DNA of 64,000 bases from Candidula unifasciata (GCA_905116865.2 CAJHNH020002024.1:249668-313667); one strand, 5' to 3'; shown: positions 41,267-52,765, counted from the first letter of the stretch. The notes: generated from the sequence alone by a model not told the origin. Program-made: numbers and translations.

Positions 41267-42059
41267 CCTAATACTGCAAACATAATTATGTAAGATGAAG
41301 CACACACCCAAAAAAAAAAACGAATTCTTGAACTGATATACAAAATTCACCATACGGAAATGAAAATACGTTTTTACCATGGTAGATGCAAGTTCATAGT
41401 TATACATTTTTGTCTACATCTTCTAGAAAATCACAGGTGATAGAGACTTTTTCAGCAAACTGAAACACTCTTCGTATGTTCAATGTACATCAAAGTTGCC
41501 TTTTACGACATACACGGTAGATTGCTATTCTTAACTTTCCTAATGGACTCAAGTAACACAAACGTGTGCTGTCTTTTGATTTAACAATAATATCAATAAA
41601 TAAACAATGTTGTTTCCCATTTGGAGATTTATTTTTAGCGTTCTTTTTCTCGTCACAATTACCGTGGTCACGATATTCAATTCGCAAGTTAAAAGATCGT
41701 TACAAAAATTTTATGATCATTACGTGGAGATCATTTCAGTAATTTGTCACACACACAAAATAATTTTAAAAATATGGTCGCCAATAGGAAAGAAATACCA
41801 CAGTGGCCGAATTCCTAAGCAAGTGAACCGATGCAACATTCTTGGAACAAGATGCTTTGCAGAAATTAGAACAAGAATTCTTCATAGAAAAAGTGGTCTT
41901 TAGGATGAAAAAGACACTCAACAATAAAAAGTCGCACACTGCAGTCAGGGGAAAAAAAGATGATTAAAGTTAAAACAAGAATGTGTTGTCTGCATTTGAG
42001 GAACCAACAATAAGCAGACCGAGGGAAAATACACCTACTATCAGCGAAGGTAAATTTAA
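41267..42059. other. unassigned, no gene seen
   Basis: The longest frame (41607-41903 plus, 98 codons) starts with a hydrophobic stretch (FIFSVLFLVTITVVTIF) that could be read as a signal or membrane segment, but no homology is recognised and the region is AT-rich. I treat it as unsupported. Confidence 0.4.
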
Positions 42060-42215
42060 ATCCAGTGGTTTGTCATTGCTTTCTGTACCGTCGGCTTCTC
42101 GATAGCACTGTCGAAACCAGCGCAAGGAGCAGGACCAGCAGGTGGGATCGAACCCGGCACCCCGGCATTACAAAGCGGGTTTGCAACGCCTAAGCCACAA
42201 ATGCCGACTATATAC
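42060..42215 (-). repeat. SINE F, near full length
   Basis: The minus strand reads GTCGGCATTTGTGGCTTAGG, CGTTGCAAACCCGCTTTGTA, ATGCCGGGGTGCCGGGTTCG, ATCCCACCTGCTGG, GCGCTGGTTTCGACAGTGCT, AAGCCGACGGTACAGAAAGC. A- and B-box-like elements are well spaced. It shares the GTGGCTTAGGCGTTGC segment with the SINE A type 2 head, so both may derive from related tRNAs. Confidence 0.75.
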
Positions 42216-42268
<53 letters not shown>

Positions 42269-42310
42269 GAGAGAGAGAGAGACAGGCAGAGAGAGAGAGA
42301 GAGAGAGATA
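42216..42310. repeat. (TA)n(GA)n microsatellite
   Basis: (TA)n at about 42213-42235 passes into (GA)n with AAGGAAG and GACAGGCA interruptions. It begins at the 5' end of the minus-strand SINE F, so it is not that element's tail. Confidence 0.9.
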
Positions 42311-42865
42311 AAATAGGTGGTGAATAGTTACCAACAGAATGAACTAATGCCTATTTAACAGAACCAGACAATGAGAAAACACAAGAAGGCGTAAAAGGAA
42401 TATGGTGCATAAGAAGATACACATATTGTTGGGGTGTTGTCGGCGCTCTGGAGTCAGTACTGTCACTCGGAACAATTGCCAGTCTAAAGTGGGCGCGACA
42501 GAGAGTTGGTATTCATAGTAAACAAAGGAACTTATTATAAAAATCAGTAAAACATGCTAAGTTGATTAAGCATGGTACCTCATAGTCTACTTCCGTAGTT
42601 AATTTGATAAAGGACTGAAATAGGAGCAGCTTGAGAGCAAAGACAAAAATTCTGATACCAGTCGGATCTGTCACTGTGAAGTTTTTGTCAACGTCAATTT
42701 GAATGCAAAAGTAAGGTGTTAAATTAACAGTCAGTTCTGTCTGACAGCTAAGGTGTATCGCTTAAAGTACAAACCTTTGGAATAAAGACAGAAGTATCGT
42801 GATCCTCGGAAAGAGAAGATGGGTAGGGGTGGCTTATGGAATGGAGTGAATATGGCACAGAGGTA
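42311..42865. other. unassigned, no gene seen
   Basis: No supported frame. The satellite at 42866 begins without a detectable boundary element. Confidence 0.5.
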
Positions 42866-43600
42866 TAGATGATTGGCTCAGATGTAGAGTGGAATGACCT
42901 AGATGTAGAGTGGAATGACCTAGATGTAGAGTGGAATGACCTAGATGTAGAGTGGAATGACCTAGATGTAGAGTGGAATGACCTAGATGTAGAGTGGAAT
43001 GACCTAGATGTAGAGTGGAATGACCTAGATGTAAAGTGGAATGACCTAGATGTAAAGTGGAATGACCTAGATGTAGAGTGGAATAACCTAGATGTAAAGT
43101 GGAATGACCTAGATGTAGAGTGGAATGACCTATATGTAGAGTGGAATGACCTATATGTAGAGTGGAATGACTTATATGTAGAGTGGAATGACCTAGATGT
43201 AGAGTGGAATGACCTAGATGTAGAGTGGAATGACCTAGATGTAGAGTGGAGTGACCTAGATGTAGAGTGGAATGACCTAGATGTAGAGTGGAATGACCTA
43301 GATGTAGAGTGGAATGACCTAGATGTAGAGTGGAATGACCTAGATGTAGAGTGGAATGACCTAGATGTAGAGTGGAATGACCTAGATGTAGAGTGGAGTG
43401 ACAAGATGGGGTGGGGTGGCCTAGAGGTAGAGTGGAGTGACAAGATAGAGAAGAATGGCTAAGATAAAGTGGAATGGCTTAGAGTCAGAGACGAGTGACC
43501 AAGGTAGAGTGGAGTTGCTTAGGTGTAGAGTGGAATGGCCTAGATGTAGAGTGGATTTTCCAAGACAGTGTAATGACTTAGATGTAGAACGGACTGGCCT
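42866..43600. repeat. 21-bp minisatellite, about 24 clean copies
   Basis: Unit AGATGTAGAGTGGAATGACCT, 21 bases, repeated tightly to about 43397, then degenerate copies to about 43600. Because 21 is a multiple of three and the unit has no stop in two frames, both strands stay open (VEWNDLD on plus, FHSTSRS on minus). Variants with TAAAG cluster at 43031-43100 and TATATG at 43129-43180. A real coding repeat is possible, but no flanking exon, start context or domain supports one. Confidence 0.92.
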
Positions 43601-44385
43601 AGAGAAAGAGCAGTATTAAGAAGGGGTGGTTTGGTCAATATGCAGATTAGAGCTGTCATTGGGCAGCGTATAGTGAGCCTCATTTTTTCCTAGATAAATT
43701 ATGCCCAGATGTAATGAAGTCAGTAATTAATGAAAGTGGAATATTTTAAGTGTAACACGAGAAATGCTGACCAGACGAACTATCATAAAAATCACAAACA
43801 ATTGCTGCCCAGGTGAAATTCACTGGTATCACATAGAAAGTGCTGGCCAAATAGAATTCGGGTAAATTAGGGAACTTGGAGAATTCGGGAATACAAAGAG
43901 GCGCATTGGAAGGCTATATAATGCCTTAGAAAGGGCTGGTAGTCAGTCTCGTTTAGGCCTAGGAAATGAATACATGAAGTATGAAGGAGTGTCTGCGGGA
44001 TCCAGGAATAGTGGTTAAGTCCGACGTGTCTGCACAGTGTTTTTCCAACGCCTACCTGGCCATCAGTAGCGGCCAACGAAAGTCGTAGCCAGCTGAAAAT
44101 GTTTGTGTTTTGTTTGGATGGACTTGTTGTTGTTCATTCAGTTGTTGGATGGAAAATATATTATAAGGTAAAGTTGACTTGTTAGATAGCTGAGGATACA
44201 TATGAGTGACTATGCTGTCGAATAACATTTACTGGCTGCAATACTAGCGAGTGAACAAATAAACAACTGTGTAAGTGTAATTTGGATCGTTCGCCAGCGT
44301 CCATATTTTCTCGTGTGTTGTCAGTCAGTGACTGGAAGCGTGCAATGACTAGAGCCAGAAGAAGACAATAGAAAGCCATTGCAAT
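43601..44385. other. unassigned, no gene seen
   Basis: Frames of 65-69 codons without motif. The sequence leads from the decayed end of the 21-bp array into a 62-bp array. Confidence 0.45.
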
Positions 44386-45065
44386 AGTGTTCTAGAGAAG
44401 GGATGGTTTGCCCATATTCAAACCAGAACTGTCATGGTGCAACTTATAGTGTTCTAGAGAAAGAATGGTTTGGCCAAAATGCAAACCAGAAATGTTATGG
44501 TGCAACATATAGTGGTCTAGAGAAGGGATGTTTGCCCATATGTAGACTAGAGCTGTCATGGTGCAGCGTATAGTGGCCTAAAGAAGAGATGGTTTGCCCA
44601 TATGCAGACCAGAACTGTGATGATTCAGCATATAGTGGTCTAGAGAAGAGATGGTTTGTCGATATGCAGACTAGAACTGTCATGGTGCAGCGTATAGTGG
44701 CCTAAAGAAGAGATGGTTTGCCCATATGCAGACCAGAATTGTGATGATTCAGCATATAGTGGTCTAGAGAAGAGATGGTTTGTCGATATGCGGACTAGAA
44801 CTGTCATGGTGCAGCGTATAGTGGCCTAGAGAAGGGATGCTTTGCCCATATGCGGACCAGAACTGTCAAGATGCAGCATATAGTGGCCTTGAGAAGGGAT
44901 GGTTTGCCCATATGCAGACCAGAACTGTCATGGTGCAGCATATAGTGGCCTAGAGAAGGGATGGTTTGCCCATATGCAGACCAGAACTGTCATGATGCAG
45001 CGTAAAGTGGTCTAGAGAAAAGATGGTTTGGCCGATAGGCACACCAATAGTATCATGGTGCAGCG
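44386..45065. repeat. 62-bp tandem repeat, about 11 copies
   Basis: Unit: GTGGTCTAGAGAAGAGATGG, TTTGCCCATATGCAGACCAG, AACTGTCATGGTGCAGCATATA. Units at about 44575-44700 and 44700-44822 are nearly identical pairs (GATGATTCAGCATATAGTGG then TGTCGATATGC), so the last expansion copied a two-unit block. A diverged unit occurs earlier at about 43610-43680 (GGTTTGGTCAATATGCAGAT). Confidence 0.92.
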
Positions 45066-45299
45066 AAGATGTAGCAAAGTGTAATGCACAAAAATAGACA
45101 TGAAAGCCCTACGTGTAAAATTAATGGATCTGAAGAAATTATTAGGTGAGTTGTATATATAAAATACAATAAAGTAAAAGCTCTGTTTTAGGACAAGTAA
45201 AGAGATGTAAGTAGACTCATGGACAACATCCGATGAAAGGTGAATAATAGAGATAAAGAGTAGAATATGACATATGATTAAAACTGCATTTTGTCAGAT

Positions 45300-45435
45300 G
45301 AGCATTTTTTGCAATAAATCTCTGTCACTGGATGTTGGAAACAGAATTATCGCATGCTACAAAGAGCCAGTTTTAACATTTGGATGTGAATGATGGACTA
45401 TTAATTAACAAGCCAAACAACTTCTTGAGGTTTCA
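45300..45435 (+). mobile_element. non-LTR fragment, post-RT region
   Basis: A frame reads LSLDVGNRIIACYKEPVLTF, GCE, stop, WTIN, stop, QAKQLLEVSN. The PVLxxGCExWTINKQ signature is characteristic of the region after RT in G-type elements. Too short to place more exactly. Confidence 0.6.
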
Positions 45436-46430
45436 AATGGCACGTTGTGTTCGACTTACAGCTAAGATACGATATCTGCCCCTTCCTTCTCAGTAGGTCC
45501 AGTTGTTCAAGAAACATTTTTTTTTAAAGAGCAATGGGTCTGCTGACCCCTCACTCCCCCCCCCCCCCCACCCCATATAATGAAACATCAGAACCCACAT
45601 TGAAAATATTAAAATGGGGGGAGGGGGGGGGGGGGGAGGGGGGACAATAAATAATCAAAAACTATGTAGTTTTAGAACTCCGAGACTTGAAGTCCATTGC
45701 TGCAGACATCCCACACTTCCATTCATCTCTTTAGTTGGTCATTTTCTTTTCAGCTGAAGACTAAACATGTGAATAAGCAATTGTGTATATTATCTTGTCA
45801 CCGTTTTCTTGGTCTGCCTTGTGGTTTACTACCAGTACAGTTTTGTTGGCAGTTTTTGTCTCTATTATTCTCAGTTCTCTCTACATGCCCCAACGTATAT
45901 GCTAATAGCTAAATATGGCCATTATGAAATTGTCACTGTAGCCAGATTTGTTCAAGCGATATTTCAATAAGAATATTCCAACAATACAATAGGTTTTACA
46001 TAAGCCCGATCTATGTCTAAGAAACCTCTGTTAGACATACGCAGACGTTTCGGCGTTGTTGTTTTTTTTTTTTATTCATGGTTTATCAAAGGACACTTTT
46101 CACAGCAAAATGTGATACAGTGTTATCCAAATATCGGGACACAGGATAGCAGATCGTCTACTTGTTCATTCTCATCATAAAATGCTATGCTCTTATGCAA
46201 ACACAACAGAGACAATAATTAGGAACCTCAACGAAGAGAAGGAATAGACACGAATACAGATGAACGTTTCGACCAAATGAAATGCCACACGCTTTGTGGT
46301 TGCAGTCTCTTGCTTTCTTCCTGCTCACCTTGGTAATGTCGTCAATAACACTTCGCCCGCTTCAACATCCCAAGATATTTTCTTGTGATTTTTTTTTTTA
46401 CATTGATTTTAACTTCATTGTAGTTTAAAC
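45436..46430. other. unassigned; poly-C and poly-G runs
   Basis: Poly-C at about 45558-45573, poly-G at 45617-45645 and poly-T at 46060-46073. The 71-codon frame at 45697 has no motif. No gene seen. Confidence 0.5.
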
Positions 46431-46435
46431 AGGGA

Positions 46436-46505
46436 GCTCCCATGGTGTAGTGCTTAGATGGTCGCCTGTGGATCGGAAGGTCATCGGTTCGAATGGGAAC
46501 GGAGC
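46436..46505 (+). repeat. SINE A head fragment, type 1
   Basis: GCTCCCATGGTGTAGTGCTT, AGATGGTCGCCTGTGGATCG, GAAGGTCATCGGTTCGAATG. A- and B-box-like elements remain, and no core follows. The near-tRNA layout is incomplete because no acceptor stem pairing is visible. Confidence 0.6.
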
Positions 46506-47142
46506 CAGTCGTTTTGTAGTTTAAACACCTGACCAGTGCGCTTGTGTGGTCTCATTGCATTGACTCCCTGAGTTACTGTTGACTGTTTGATCAGGTCTAC
46601 ACACTGTTGGCAATTAGATGACGTAGACTTGAGGCGTTCGTATCTGAGGTCCAGCCATTCAGTCCAGATTGTATGTCTAGGTGATCTGCTTTTTCCAATC
46701 TTCTGTTGCACTAAACCCTGTACTGTGGTTAAAGTCAGGTCAGTAGATCTTATTGTATGTCAACAGCACACAATTGTATTTGCCCCATTTGAGTAACAAT
46801 AAAGAAACCATTGAAAAACCAGCGACCTACGCTGGCAGATTTCAGTCTCTCCAGAACATAGGTTATACTGTGTTGTCAAGATGCATGGCAGCCCCACCCC
46901 TTGGCGATTGCCAGTGTGACTAGCAAGACCCGGCCTGTCTTCCATAATTATATCACGGGATTTCAGGACTGTTCTTGCCTCCTCTTCTTAGTACACATCC
47001 TAGGCAGTATTGTAGAGACCACGTGTTGCGTATGCCTCATGATCCCTTACTCGGCCTGCCTTGTTTAGTCCAAATGAAAGGTAACCCCAGTATGTCTGGA
47101 ACAAAATACGCTGCTGGGGCTGACGGATCTGAAGAGCAGCAC
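46506..47142. other. unassigned; minus-strand frame of unknown nature
   Basis: A 76-codon minus frame (46711-46481) reads KIGKSRSPRHTIWTEWLDLR and so on. It looks more protein-like in composition than most frames here, but I recognise no family. It might be a non-LTR or other transposon fragment. Confidence 0.35.
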
Positions 47143-47143
47143 T

Positions 47144-47458
<315 letters not shown>

Positions 47459-47724
47459 GGGCTTCCCTTTTAGACCAGCTGTTCAGTTGCCTGGCCCACT
47501 TCCCAGGTTACATTTCCTCTTCTTAGGATACTGCTAGCATCCTCCCCAATACCCTTCTCTACCCGAAGCCACCGACGCGATGTGGAATGTCAGATTTTGT
47601 ATACGCCGCCGAAAATTCGCGTTAACAGAAGGCAGCTAACACAGGCTACTGTTATGCGAAAGATCAGTCATATCTGACCAAGACCTCGTCTGATCTATCG
47701 CATAGGACATACCATTCTAGGCTT

Positions 47725-47850
47725 TTTTTTTTTAACAGACAAATCGTGGATTATGTGATCAACATCACACTGACCACATTTACTTCCCAAGACATTTTCT
47801 CTTGTACCGATCAAGGCTAGATCAACCCAGCCTAAGAGAAATATCTTTTT
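47725..47850 (-). repeat. SINE A core fragment
   Basis: AGACAAATCGTGGATTATGT, GATCAACATCACACTGACCA, CATTTACTTCCCAAGACATT and GGCTAGATCAACCCAGCCTA. Diverged; both ends missing. Confidence 0.55.
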
Positions 47851-47964
47851 GTTTTTCGAAATTGTCCTTTGCGGATTTTTTTGCTCCCTCTGCTAATTCT
47901 ATCTAAAAACTGTCTTTACTGACTGTATTTACCACTTTTAGTGCAGCATAGGACAGGGTCGACG

Positions 47965-48060
47965 TCAGCCTGATATAGTTAGTGCCTTCCAAAAGTCGTG
48001 CCCAAATTCAAAAATATGTAACTCAGTTATCAATCTGTGTGAATTTTTGAAATTTGTCAT
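47965..48060 (+). repeat. repeat I opening, fragment
   Basis: AGTGCCTTCCAAAAGTCGTG, AATATGTAACTCAGTTATCA and CTGTGTGAATTTTTGAAATT follow the order of repeat I at 30195 and of the satellite founder at 35565. It ends where repeat D starts. Confidence 0.5.
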
Positions 48061-48061
48061 G

Positions 48062-48260
48062 GCTGACTGACTGACTTTCTGCCCCAACAGGAACATCACA
48101 CAAGCGATAAACACCCGATGACACAATGTGCCACCATGTGGATGAGGATCACCGTGGAGAGGTCCCAGAAACCGCATTCAGCCTTTAGGCCATATTTATG
48201 GCTAGGCTATATTGCGGCCCCTGGCAAAAGCCAGAGTAGGGCTTCAAATAACAAAAAAAA
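48062..48260 (+). repeat. repeat D, best-preserved copy
   Basis: Starts TGACTGACTGACTTTCTGCC and continues CAGGAACATCACACAAGCGA, TAAACACCCGATGACACAAT, GTGCCACCATGTGGATGAGG, ATCACCGTGGAGAGGTCCCA, GAAACCGCATTCAGCC, GGCCATATTTATGGC, GCGGCCCCTGGCAAAAGCCA, GGGCTTCAAATAAC and A8. Two hairpins are apparent: GCCATA/TATGGC and CTGGC/GCCAG. No B box is visible, so the promoter type is unclear. Confidence 0.8.
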
Positions 48261-48925
48261 TTTTCATTTTAAAAAGGACGAAAATTGAATCTTTTATTTT
48301 GTCATGCGACCTGTTAATTAATATTCATGTCCTTGTAGTAAAATAATTATGCTATAAACAAGCTTTATATATATATATTATCGGCAGACTGACATCAGGG
48401 CAGACAAGAAGTATGTATTAGGACACGAGACAGAAGGCTGCGGATACAGCTGCTCTTTCATGGCATGATTTCACACTTGCCAGCATCTTCTCTCTTGCTC
48501 TTTTTCAGCCACTCTTTCCGTTCTAAAGGTCGTTGGTTCTTTTCACGAAGGGCTTGCTCGGTTCATGAGTGCAGATTTTTTTTTATGGAGATCCCGAAGA
48601 ATTGTAGCTGGAGCTGCGGAATGTAACCTTTGTGCAACGCTATCGGTAGATGGCTAGCCGTTTCCCGGAGAAAGACCGGCCCGTTTGGGACATGATAAAA
48701 ACCCAGAGTGGTGACATCGAACCTTTTTCGATTTTAACAGTTACCCAAATTATCTTTGTCCCGGTGCACTTGTAACTCAGTCTTAGGCATGGCTAAAAAA
48801 AAAAATAGGGACTGTGTACTTCTGATGCAAGTAACGTGATCTTTCGAGAAATCTTTATGAGGATCTTTGCTCAAAGAACCCAATGTTCCATATCCGCAAT
48901 CCGTAAAATGCGACTAATTAAGTAT
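48261..48925. other. unassigned, no gene seen
   Basis: A short (TA)n at 48366-48379. No supported frame. Confidence 0.5.
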
Positions 48926-48927
48926 GT

Positions 48928-49112
48928 CTCCTTTGAACTGGGAGAACATCTGCCTGAGAGGCAAGAGACCAGTAAGTATACAAGTAGGCCTGATCTGTGA
49001 AACGAATATGTACGCAAATTTAAAGATCTGGAACTGAAGCAAAGTCCAGAGTTGGACGAACAACAAGAACTTTCCGCTGGAGTTAATAGCTGGCGAACGC
49101 TTTAAAAAAAGG
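48928..49112 (+). repeat. repeat C, 5'-truncated, no GAA tail
   Basis: GAGAACATCTGCCTGAGAGG, AGGCCTGATCTGTGAAACGA, AGATCTGGAACTGAAGC, GTTGGACGAACAACAAGAAC, TTAATAGCTGGCGAACGC, then TTTAAAAAAAGG. The GAA tail has been lost or replaced by A-rich sequence. Confidence 0.75.
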
Positions 49113-49228
49113 AAGGGGTAAAACATATATCTCGCCTATATCCACATCATGTTTCATTTATAATTAGCGGACTGTTTATAGTTCATTCCCGTACACTGGA
49201 ATTTGCTATCTAAAGCAATTATGAACCT

Positions 49229-49234
49229 TCTCTC

Positions 49235-49294
<60 letters not shown>

Positions 49295-49502
49295 GCTCTC
49301 TATCTCTCTTTCTTTATTTCTCTCTCTCCTCCCTCTCTCTCTTTCTCTCTCCCTCTCTCTCTTTCTCTCTCCCTCTCTCTCTCCCTTCCTCTCTCCCTCT
49401 CTCTCCCTCTCTCTCTCCTTCTCTCTCTCTCCCTCTCTTTCTCCCCCTTCTCTCTCTCTCTCACTCTCTCTCCCTCTCCCTCTCTCTCTCTCGCTCTCTC
49501 AT
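49229..49502. repeat. (CT)n microsatellite, interrupted
   Basis: Pure (CT)n at about 49248-49290, then CT with CCCTCT and TTTCT interruptions. The 146-codon Leu/Ser frame is an artefact. Confidence 0.95.
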
Positions 49503-50100
49503 CTCAGCCGACAAAGAAGAATAGCAAAGAATATTGAATCTTCCTTGAAGCCATGTGGTCACAAACCATATCGCACCTCTCGAAGATTGCATCCCACACT
49601 GCCAAACAGGTGGGCGCGCCAACCATTAGATTTATGCAGCTGAATTATTGCAGTGCACAGACGGTAAACTATACATTTTCCTTTCCAACAACCACTGATG
49701 ACAAGTCGAATGGTGAGTGGATGGGTAATCAGCAGAGGCATTGAGACCTAGAGGCTAAAGAACCCCCCGCCCCCCTTCCCCCTCCCCAGCAAAAAAAGTA
49801 TTTCAGAGGGATGAAAGCAACGCCCCCCCCCCCCCCCCGCCGCCCCCGCCCCCCCCCCCTCCGTATTTCTTTTTTTTATACACAGTCATTAGCAAGAGGG
49901 CTAAGTGGTTTTTATAGTATTTTAAGTATACTTTGTGTCACTACTTTCGACCGCTGGACTCCATGTTACTTTGTACCTGTGATGTTGTCTCCCAGTATAA
50001 CTGTGCTATTCACTTGACCCTTGTACTGTTGATCGGGTTTTCCAGAATGTGTAGCTGTTTCACATGTTAATCCTATAGACTCCAATACTCAGGGTAACAA
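49503..50100. other. unassigned; long poly-C
   Basis: C-rich runs at 49766-49790 and 49822-49860. The (CT)n-flanking sequence at 49510-49750 has overlapping frames on both strands with no motif. Confidence 0.5.
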
Positions 50101-50102
50101 CT

Positions 50103-50203
<101 letters not shown>

Positions 50204-50239
50204 TACAAGTCTTATCCCTTTGACCTAGCTCGATCCCTG

Positions 50240-50445
50240 AACACTATAAAGGAGAATGAGGCATCTGGGTGTTACCAGAGGGTCTGGTCGGCTGACTACA
50301 CTCAAAGAAAAGGCAAGACGGACATTTAACCAGATTGTGACCTGTACAATCAGTATTGGAACTCTGCGCTGGCTGCTGAAGATGAGAACGGAGCATGCAC
50401 GAGAGCTCCCCGAGTGCTGTGATGTCAATTCTTGACTCAACTATA
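50240..50445 (+). mobile_element. non-LTR retrotransposon E tail
   Basis: The frame gives VTRGSGRLTTLKEKARRTFN, QIVTCTISIGTLRWLLKMRT, EHARELPECCDVNS, stop. It is nearly intact across about 65 codons; PEC is kept but the first Cys of CPEC is Leu. Together with 6055 and 26563 it defines the E C-terminus. Confidence 0.8.
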
Positions 50446-50689
50446 AGGGAGATGACCCTCCCAACCCTTCGCCCCCCACTCCGCTGCCCAACTCTTACAT
50501 TTTCGATTGTGTCCCGCAGCCGTGTGTATAGATGTAAATATTGCTCACAAGAGAAACAGAAACAGGCAACACATACACAATACCTTGGAGAACTGCCTAC
50601 AGAAGACAGGTAGAGGCAAGTGGAAACAGAGGCAACAAGTAATAGGTGCATTCTCAAAATGCATTATAAATACCATGACACTAAGTAGA

Positions 50690-50825
50690 AAGGCACCCGG
50701 ACCCACTAAGGGCGGGGGTCGACCGGGAACAAGGTAATTTTTTTTTTAAATTCGGCTCCCCAGGGACGAACCCACGCCCTGCCAATCCGCGGAAAGGGTC
50801 TACCGTTTCGCCACGGCGACGGGCT
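50690..50825 (-). repeat. SINE A, head and part core
   Basis: CCGGACCCACTAAGGGC, CGAACCCACGCCCTGCCAAT, CCGCGGAAAGGGTCTACCGT, TTCGCCACGGCGAC. Order and content fit a minus-strand type 1 copy, altered by apparent base-call errors. Confidence 0.65.
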
Positions 50826-51399
50826 TATGGTTTTGGGGGGGGAGGGGGGTTGGGCAACACAAATCATTGCCTGGTTTGGAAAGGAAATGTGTTGTATGTG
50901 GGGAGGGGACGGGGCTCCTTTAGTTTATAATCATTTTTTTGATTACCAACTGCCAAGGGATTTTTTTTTACTGCGCAAAAATACCGGCTTTTTTTTTTTT
51001 TGTTTTTTTGCCCAAAAGACCTGCAAAAATTAGGAAGTCCGAAAAATCGCGTCCCTTTTTGGACAACAGGCGAGTGCCCCCTGCTACCCTCGCGGCTCCG
51101 TACTACAGCTTCAGGGGGATTTTTTTCCCAGGAAAATGTCAAGTGCCATTTTTTGGCGGGTTACTGCAAAAAGGTTATTATACAAAAATACCCATGTATG
51201 AAAATTAAACACAAGACGTCAGACCAGTCGCTGATCGAAAGTATTTTTTCAAAGGGGGGAACACAAAGGCAAAATCATCTACTTAGCATCATCATATGTC
51301 CCCAAATACGTTAAATAACTGTTCCAAAAAACCATTTTTTCCCCAGTGTTTTGCAGTCATGTAATTCAACAGGGATGGGAAGCCCGGGTTTTAACTCTC

Positions 51400-51692
51400 T
51401 GTGTTCTAACGTCAACAGGTGTGGGGGGAAAACTGACCTGATTGAAATCTCTGTGTTATACACTTCAAAGGGTGTGGGAGACATGACTCGATTGTAACTC
51501 TCTGTGTTTCACCAAAATTTTTGGGAGGACACTGACTCTGATTGTAACTCTCTGTTTATAAAATTCACGGGTGTGGGAGACATGATCTTATTGTAACTCT
51601 CTTTTATACACTTTTAACGGGTGGGGAGACACTGACCTGACTGTACTTTTTGTGTTATACGGGGAACGATGTGAGAGCACTGACTCGATTGT
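51400..51692. repeat. 53-bp repeat, damaged copy of the downstream array
   Basis: TGATTGAAATCTCTGTGTTA, ACATGACTCGATTGTAACTC and ACTGACTCTGATTGTAACTC recur at roughly 55-60 bp spacing, as in 53386-54296 but irregular. Confidence 0.7.
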
Positions 51693-51934
51693 NTTGTCTA
51701 GAAAAACCATACAACAGCCAAGAATACGCAACTAACATTCTCTCATGAAGTGGACATGCGAGAGTTGTTCTAGTCCACTAGAGCGGGTGGTTGCGATAGT
51801 ATTTTCACATATCCTCCCTGTCCGCTGACTACCATATATATCCGGGAGATCTTTCGCCAAGTGTTCCTGATAATCTTGTATGTTCATATCCAACCTGTAC
51901 AGTCGTATATCCCCATGTCTTCAGTGTATTACAA

Positions 51935-52060
51935 TCTGTATTACAATCTGCCTAAGAGGCGAGGAACCAAAAGTCTGCATACAAATAAGACTGATCTGTA
52001 AAACGGATGTACATACAAAACTCAAGTTCAGGTCCTGATTGAGCTGGACTTTGAAAACAC
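51935..52060 (+). repeat. repeat C fragment
   Basis: ATCTGCCTAAGAGGCGAGGA, AGACTGATCTGTAAAACGGA, ACTCAAGTTCAGGTCCTG. It is cut before the GCTGGTGAACGCG end. Confidence 0.65.
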
Positions 52061-52069
52061 TGGCTCAAA

Positions 52070-52235
52070 CTCCCACGTTGTGCTAGCATTAAATAGGTAA
52101 CAGGTACAATCCTGACAAATAAAGGCAGCTGGTGTGCCTTTGACCACATCACCCACCTAGTGCCGGTTGGTCTACAAGGTCGGTCTAGCCCCACATGCCC
52201 AATGTATGCCTGAGTGCGTGGAAAGTATGCTTTAC
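52070..52235 (+). repeat. SINE A core and 3' end
   Basis: AATCCTGACAAATAAAGGCA, GCTGGTGTGCCTTTGACCAC, ATCACCCACCTAGTGCCGGT, TGGTCTACAAGGTCGGTCTA, GCCCCACATGCCCAATG, TGCGTGGAAAGTATGCTTTA. No head. Confidence 0.7.
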
Positions 52236-52454
52236 TTATCTTCACTTCCTATCTGCCCCACACACCAGTGGCGAGAGGTCCTCTCCTTGTTGTAACGTAG
52301 ATTGTTGTGGGGCTATGAAATTAGAAACAGTCAAATAAACTACTTTATGACAATGTGACAGTGGGTGTCCGTCCGGTCGTAGCTTTTCGCAAATACGTCA
52401 AAGAGAACGCTTTGAAATTTGTGACATGAATGCTAAGAAAGTAAAACTTTAAAC

Positions 52455-52765
52455 TACTTATTTTTCTTCGCGTTCACCAGCTATAAACTGTGGTGGAAGT
52501 TTTTGGATGTTCGTTCAACTTCGCACTTTATTCTTGTTCCAGGAATTGAGGATTGCGGGAGCATCCGTTTCACGTGTCTTGCTGATTTGTATGCAGACTT
52601 ACTGTCTTGTCTCTCAGGCAGATGTACTGCAACTTCAAAGGACGCTCCCCCCCCCCCACCCCCAGTTAGTCAACTCATACGACATGCTTGTTGGGAAAGC
52701 AGTGGTTATTCTTGATTTCCCTCACTATAGCGCATGAGAACCCGCACGAGGAATATGATAAACAA
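52455..52765 (-). repeat. repeat C
   Basis: CTTCGCGTTCACCAGCTATA, GGTGGAAGTTTTTGGATGTT, CTTGTTCCAGGAATTGAGG, CAGGCAGATGTACTGCAACT, CAGTTAGTCAACTCATACGA, CATGCTTGTTGGGAAAGCAG. A C-rich run sits at 52648-52663. The tail (left side) is only TATTTTTCTTCG. Confidence 0.8.

Larger units (their letters stand above)
50690..51692. other. error-dense segment abutting an N
   Basis: This stretch parallels intact sequence elsewhere but with many homopolymer gains and losses: the SINE A remnant at 50690-50825 has GGGCGGGGGTCGACCGGGAA where others have GGGCTGGGTCGACCTGGGA. From about 51000 it runs parallel to 52990-53520 (TCAGACCAGTCGCTGATCG; GTCATGTAATTCAACAGG; TGGGAAGCCC). It stops at an N at 51693. I infer low-quality or single-read sequence at a contig edge, perhaps a second rendering of the locus 1.9 kb downstream. 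Confidence 0.7.

Noticed and set aside
41607..41903. Small secreted or membrane protein (hydrophobic start)
   Set aside because: AT-rich DNA often yields Phe/Ile/Val-rich starts; no homology, no conserved cysteines, no supporting context.
42748..43462. Possible repetitive secreted protein (VEWNDLD or FHSTSRS repeats)
   Set aside because: Both strands are equally open, no signal peptide or splice context is evident, and the array grades into decayed units.
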